NCBI RefSeq assembly: GCF_030123105.1
Contig: NZ_CP126095.1
Span: 2,046,001 to 2,110,000, forward strand
From: Paenibacillus sp. G2S3
GTDB taxonomy: Bacteria > Bacillota > Bacilli > Paenibacillales > Paenibacillaceae
DNA: 64,000 bases
Reading direction: 5' to 3'
Below the pieces are notes generated by a model. It was not told where the DNA came from. It was given only the letters and a program-made list of their open reading frames with translations, and searched no databases. Shown here piece by piece: positions 60,898-64,000 of this stretch (within the stretch, counting starts at the first letter, position 1; every line of letters begins with the position of its first letter). The position numbers and the translations under genes were made by a program.

Positions 60898-61005
60898 TAA
60901 TCTATTATAGTAGGGAATTTTGTCACCAAAATAGTAGTACTGGTTTTTTGATGAAAATGAAGTTAGGATAAAAGATACAATGAAAAAGGGAGAGGCACAT
61001 TTCAG

Positions 61006-62802
61006 ATGAAACCGTTTCGCGCTCGTCTTACGTTTATACTTATGGCCTTAATCGGTATCTCCATGATTGGTACTGGATTTACGATGGCTCATCTGTTTAA
61101 GAGCTCCCATATAGCTGCTCTCGAAGAGAACATGTCCCGGGAAATAAATCTGCTCGCAGGCACATTGGAATTTGTAGATATGGACGCCACCAATGCCATT
61201 CCGTATTACACGGATCAGGCTGAGCATATCGCCAAGCTTCTAGATTCCCGGATTACTTTTATCAGTAAGTCAGGTAAAGTTTTAGGAGATTCAGAGAAAA
61301 ATCCTCTGGAGATGGACAATCACTCCGATCGTGAAGAGGAGATTGTTGCGGCTAAAGAGGGGACTGGACGAGCCATTCGTTACAGCGAAACTTTGGATCG
61401 TGAGATGCTATATGTAGCTGAGCGGGTGACCTTAGATCAGGGTTTTGACGGTTACATTCGGGTCTCGATGGGACTAGATGCAGTAACGGAAGGGCTTAAC
61501 CGTGCTTGGATGATTATGGCTGGAGGGTTAGTTGTTTTGTTCCTGGCAGCAACTATTGTCAGCTACAAAGTGGCATCGAGCATGACTTCACCGCTTGAAC
61601 AAATCACGAGAGTCGCGCGGCGTATCACAGATCTTGATTATGACGCAAGAGTCCATTTGAAACGCAAAGATGAGGTTGGGCAGCTGGCAACAGCGATTAA
61701 TGCCATGGCTGACAGTCTTCAGGCTCAGCTTAAGACCATTCGAGATAATGAGGATCTGTTGCAAAGCGTACTGGACAATATGACTGGCGGCATCATAATG
61801 ATCAATGCGGACGAAGAAATTGCCCTGCTGAACCGAGCTTCGGAGCGCATGCTGGATGTTAGCAACAGCGAAATGGCGGGTCATTCGTACAAAGAGCTCA
61901 AGCGTCATTATGAGTTAACGCGTCTGCTTGAAGAAGGGGTATCGAGTAAAGAAACGCTCCATGAAGAACGAAGTATTTACAATCCGAGAGAACGGATTAT
62001 ACGCATGGACGCGGTACCTATGATCCAGGATGGGACGTATAGAGGTATGCTCTTCCTGCTGCAGGAAGTAACAGAAATTCGTCGCCTGGAGCGGATGCGA
62101 AGTGAATTTGTCGCCAACGTATCCCATGAATTGAAGACGCCGGTTGCCGCTGTTAAAGGCTTTGCCGAGACCTTGCTGGGTGGTGGGGTTAAGGATGAGA
62201 AGACAGCCCGTTCCTTCTTGCAAATTATTTATGATGAGAATGAACGCTTAAATCGATTGATTGGAGATATTCTGGAATTATCTAAAATCGAATCTAAACG
62301 TGTGCAGCTCGATTGCTCACCTGTTCATATCATTGAATTCTTTGATTCCGTGCTGGGAACCATTAGCAAAGTGGCTGAGAAGAAAAATATAAGTCTTAAC
62401 GTAGAGGTTCCTGAGGAGCTGTTCATTGAAGCCGATGAGGATAAACTGCGTCAAATCTTTATGAATTTGCTCTCCAATGCGATTAATTACACGCATGAAG
62501 GGGGTAGCGTAAAAGTCTATGTTAAGAATATACTGAAGCCAGATGGCTCTGAAAATGTCCAATTTACCGTTACCGATACAGGGATGGGAATTCCCAAAAA
62601 GGATCTTCCGCGTATTTTCGAACGTTTTTATCGAGTCGATAAGGCAAGATCCAGAAGCTCCGGTGGAACCGGGCTAGGGCTGTCTATTGTAAAGCACTTG
62701 GTAGATCTGCACCATGGTGTGATTTCGGTTAAAAGTGATCTGGGGATTGGAAGCTCATTTATTATTGAGTTGCCGCTTTTGCAGGAAGAAAAGGTGGATT
62801 AG
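61006..62802 (+). CDS. phoR: Phosphate-sensing histidine kinase PhoR
   Basis: A 598-residue membrane kinase: helix 1 (about 9-30), an extracytoplasmic PDC-like domain (about 31-165), helix 2 (about 168-190), HAMP (SMTSPLEQITRVARRITDLD), PAS (LQSVLDNMTGGIIMINADEE), HisKA with H-box VANVSHELKTPVAAVKG (His about 375) and HATPase with NLLSNAINYTHEGGS, FTVTDTGMGIPKKDLPRIFE and GGTGLGLSIVKHLVDLHHG. The length, order and gene context (after mdh-like genes, before phoP and pstB) fit PhoR. Here phoR is upstream of phoP, the reverse of B. subtilis, with a 109-bp gap carrying Pho-box-like repeats. Confidence 0.9.
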   Translation: MKPFRARLTFILMALIGISMIGTGFTMAHLFKSSHIAALEENMSREINLLAGTLEFVDMDATNAIPYYTDQAEHIAKLLDSRITFISKSGKVLGDSEKNPLEMDNHSDREEEIVAAKEGTGRAIRYSETLDREMLYVAERVTLDQGFDGYIRVSMGLDAVTEGLNRAWMIMAGGLVVLFLAATIVSYKVASSMTSPLEQITRVARRITDLDYDARVHLKRKDEVGQLATAINAMADSLQAQLKTIRDNEDLLQSVLDNMTGGIIMINADEEIALLNRASERMLDVSNSEMAGHSYKELKRHYELTRLLEEGVSSKETLHEERSIYNPRERIIRMDAVPMIQDGTYRGMLFLLQEVTEIRRLERMRSEFVANVSHELKTPVAAVKGFAETLLGGGVKDEKTARSFLQIIYDENERLNRLIGDILELSKIESKRVQLDCSPVHIIEFFDSVLGTISKVAEKKNISLNVEVPEELFIEADEDKLRQIFMNLLSNAINYTHEGGSVKVYVKNILKPDGSENVQFTVTDTGMGIPKKDLPRIFERFYRVDKARSRSSGGTGLGLSIVKHLVDLHHGVISVKSDLGIGSSFIIELPLLQEEKVD

Positions 62803-62827
62803 ATTTTTGTAAATTCACCTCATCGAT

Positions 62828-62844
62828 TTTACACCAAGTTAACA
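62828..62844 (+). promoter_or_regulatory. Pho-box-like repeats ahead of phoP
   Basis: TTTACA (62828-62833) and TTAACA (62839-62844), exactly 11 bp apart, in the context GATTTTACA-N5-GTTAACATT. An identical arrangement lies before pstB (63749-63765). TT(A/T/C)ACA repeats about one helix turn apart are the known PhoP binding pattern in Bacillus. Confidence 0.65.
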
Positions 62845-62911
62845 TTATGGTGATATGATTGTTTTGTTGTTGTTTTGTAAAAATTAAACTATATGGAAGA
62901 CGGGGGAACCT

Positions 62912-63640
62912 ATGGCTCAACGATTGCTTGTCATTGAAGACGAACCGACACTGGCCCGGCTGCTGTCCTATAACTTAACGCAGGAAGGTTACGAGGTAAC
63001 AGTAGAGGATCATGGTACGGCAGGATATGATCGTGCGACGAGGGAACCTTTTGACTTGATCGTATTAGATCTGATGTTGCCAGGTATGAATGGCATTGAC
63101 ATCCTTGATAAATTGCGTGGACAAGGTATCCGTACACCTATTATTGTGTTGACCGCTAAAAATGCGGAAGAAGATGTAGTTAGAGGGTTAAAATCAGGTG
63201 CTGATGATTATATAACTAAACCATTCGGCGTTTCAGAATTGCTCGCTAGAGTAAGTGCTGTCCTTCGGCGGATTTCTGGACTTGCTGAGGAAGCACCGAC
63301 AGAAACACCTATCTCTGCTTCTACAATTATTTTAGGTCAATTAGAGATCTACCCTGAAAGATATGAAGTCTCCCTCGGTGGTCATAGTATTAATTTACGG
63401 CCTAAAGAGTTCGAAGTGTTGTTATATTTGGCTCGTAAGCCAGGGGTTGTGTTGACGAGAGATGATCTCATGAATGCTGTTTGGGGCTTTGATTATATTG
63501 GTGGACAGCGTACAGTGGACGTGCATGTGAGTTCACTTCGTAAAAAGCTTGAGCTAGATCCAGAATCTGTTCATATCGATTCGATTCGAGGCGTAGGTTA
63601 TAAATTAGTGGTAAATAAAAAAAGAGCTCCGGTCATTTAG
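62912..63640 (+). CDS. phoP: Response regulator PhoP
   Basis: A 242-residue OmpR-family regulator. The receiver (1-120) has VIEDEPTLARLLSYNLTQEG, phospho-Asp53 in LIVLDLMLPGMNG, VLTAKNAEEDVV and DDYITKPFGVSEL; the C-terminal winged helix (about 140-235) has LRPKEFEVLLYLARKPGVVL, MNAVWGFDYIGGQRTVDVHV and SSLRKKLELDPESVHIDSIR-GVGYKLV. It pairs with PhoR. GGGGGAACC lies before the ATG. Pho-box-like repeats upstream suggest autoregulation, and a transcript separate from phoR. Confidence 0.93.
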   Translation: MAQRLLVIEDEPTLARLLSYNLTQEGYEVTVEDHGTAGYDRATREPFDLIVLDLMLPGMNGIDILDKLRGQGIRTPIIVLTAKNAEEDVVRGLKSGADDYITKPFGVSELLARVSAVLRRISGLAEEAPTETPISASTIILGQLEIYPERYEVSLGGHSINLRPKEFEVLLYLARKPGVVLTRDDLMNAVWGFDYIGGQRTVDVHVSSLRKKLELDPESVHIDSIRGVGYKLVVNKKRAPVI

Positions 63641-63662
63641 AGTGACTGGAGTTCTATTTTTT
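63623..63662 (+). terminator. Terminator overlapping the end of phoP
   Basis: AGAGCTCCGGTCA (63623-63635) and TGACTGGAGTTCT (63643-63655) pair with two mismatches and are followed by ATTTTTT. Confidence 0.75.
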
Positions 63663-63748
63663 CTATACTTTTCATAAATAAGAAATGCTCGGAGTACTAG
63701 TTGGCTTCTGAGGAAATACTGTGATGTGGATCCATTCATCTCACTGAT

Positions 63749-63787
63749 TTTACATTGCGTTAACATTTCTCTCCAACTGTATTTACA
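63749..63787 (+). promoter_or_regulatory. Pho-box-like repeats ahead of pstB
   Basis: TTTACA (63749-63754), TTAACA (63760-63765) and TTTACA (63782-63787); starts 11 and 22 bp apart, that is in one helical register, with one missing repeat at 63771. The first two share GATTTTACA-N5-GTTAACATT with the phoP region. A PhoP-activated promoter is inferred. Confidence 0.65.
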
Positions 63788-63839
63788 CTAAAAGCTTATC
63801 ATGGAGATCGAAGATGATGAGAAGGAGACGTAAACACTA

Positions 63840-64000
63840 ATGAAATCCATCATTGACATAGAGAATCTTGATCTCTACTATGAGTCGTTCCACGCACTGA
63901 AGAATGTGAATCTGCAAATCCCGGAGAAACAGGTTACCGCTTTTATTGGTCCTTCCGGTTGCGGGAAATCCACGTTGCTTCGCACATTGAATCGTATGAA
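63840..64000 (+). CDS. pstB: Phosphate ABC transporter ATP-binding protein PstB (start only)
   Basis: The first 53 codons run to the window edge: [40 protein letters not shown] and [13 protein letters not shown]. The Walker A motif GPSGCGKST and the [13 protein letters not shown] lead are those of PstB, the ATPase of the high-affinity phosphate importer; the A-loop Tyr pair is in LYYESF. Start ATG 63840 has AAGGAG 12 bases upstream. Matching Pho-box repeats precede it. The pstS, pstC and pstA genes are not upstream in this window. Confidence 0.88.
   Translation, partial: MKSIIDIENLDLYYESFHALKNVNLQIPEKQVTAFIGPSGCGKSTLLRTLNRM

Overview
The window reads as a chromosomal segment of a spore-forming, Gram-positive low-to-mid GC Firmicute, most likely a Paenibacillus or close relative. 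Grounds: strong AGGAGG-type ribosome sites with many TTG/GTG starts, sporulation genes (ytrH, ytrI, ytvI, five YheC/YheD ATP-grasp paralogues), abrB, an S-layer protein with three SLH domains, and Bacillus-like gene order around ytoI-ytpI-ytrHI-dnaE-accDA-pyk-ytvI-citZ-icd-mdh-phoPR. No rRNA, tRNA, CRISPR array or intact insertion sequence was seen. All assignments come from reading the sequence; no database search was run.

Layout. 1-3450 (minus strand) is a probable carbohydrate island: a cut-off MFS permease, a sugar O-acetyltransferase and a ROK regulator, then a GNAT divergent from a LysR regulator. 4588-8792 is a two-gene signalling operon: a membrane kinase with two separate kinase cores and a receiver, followed by a response regulator with a SARP/BTAD output. 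9021-10510 is an ECF sigma/anti-sigma pair. 10588-14165 holds an HxlR regulator divergent from an aldo/keto reductase (interrupted by one in-frame TGA) and two NAD-dependent epimerase-like genes, separated by a 167-bp MITE-like repeat that recurs at 39495. 14319-20111 holds a methyltransferase, a CapA-like protein, abrB behind phased Spo0A boxes, an exporter/PadR pair, a HAD phosphatase and a small membrane protein.

20112-33515 is the most accessory-looking part: a LuxR-type HTH remnant, a shrunken yheC relic, a 26-codon leader ORF, a 1981-residue SLH surface protein, then a minus-strand operon of five YheC/YheD ATP-grasp proteins plus a GNAT, with yheA divergent. The surface-protein gene is bracketed by the yheC relic and the intact yheC that resembles it.

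34248-64000 is mainly conserved chromosome: small membrane and lipoprotein genes, ytoI, ytpI, ytrHI, dnaE, pgpA-like, accDA (malonyl-CoA synthesis), pyk, a G1-family peptidase, an MFS permease, a hotdog thioesterase, fxsA, ytvI, the TCA genes citZ, icd and mdh, an SDR dehydrogenase, a 5'-nucleotidase, class I fumarase, a VOC protein, then phoR-phoP and the start of pstB, both phoP and pstB preceded by matching Pho-box-like repeats. pfkA and nrnA, which lie in this neighbourhood in B. subtilis, are absent.

Main leads: 11-bp-spaced TTGWGAG heptamers shared by the SARP operon and the S-layer gene, the yheC relic bracketing the S-layer gene, and the expanded YheC/YheD + GNAT operon.
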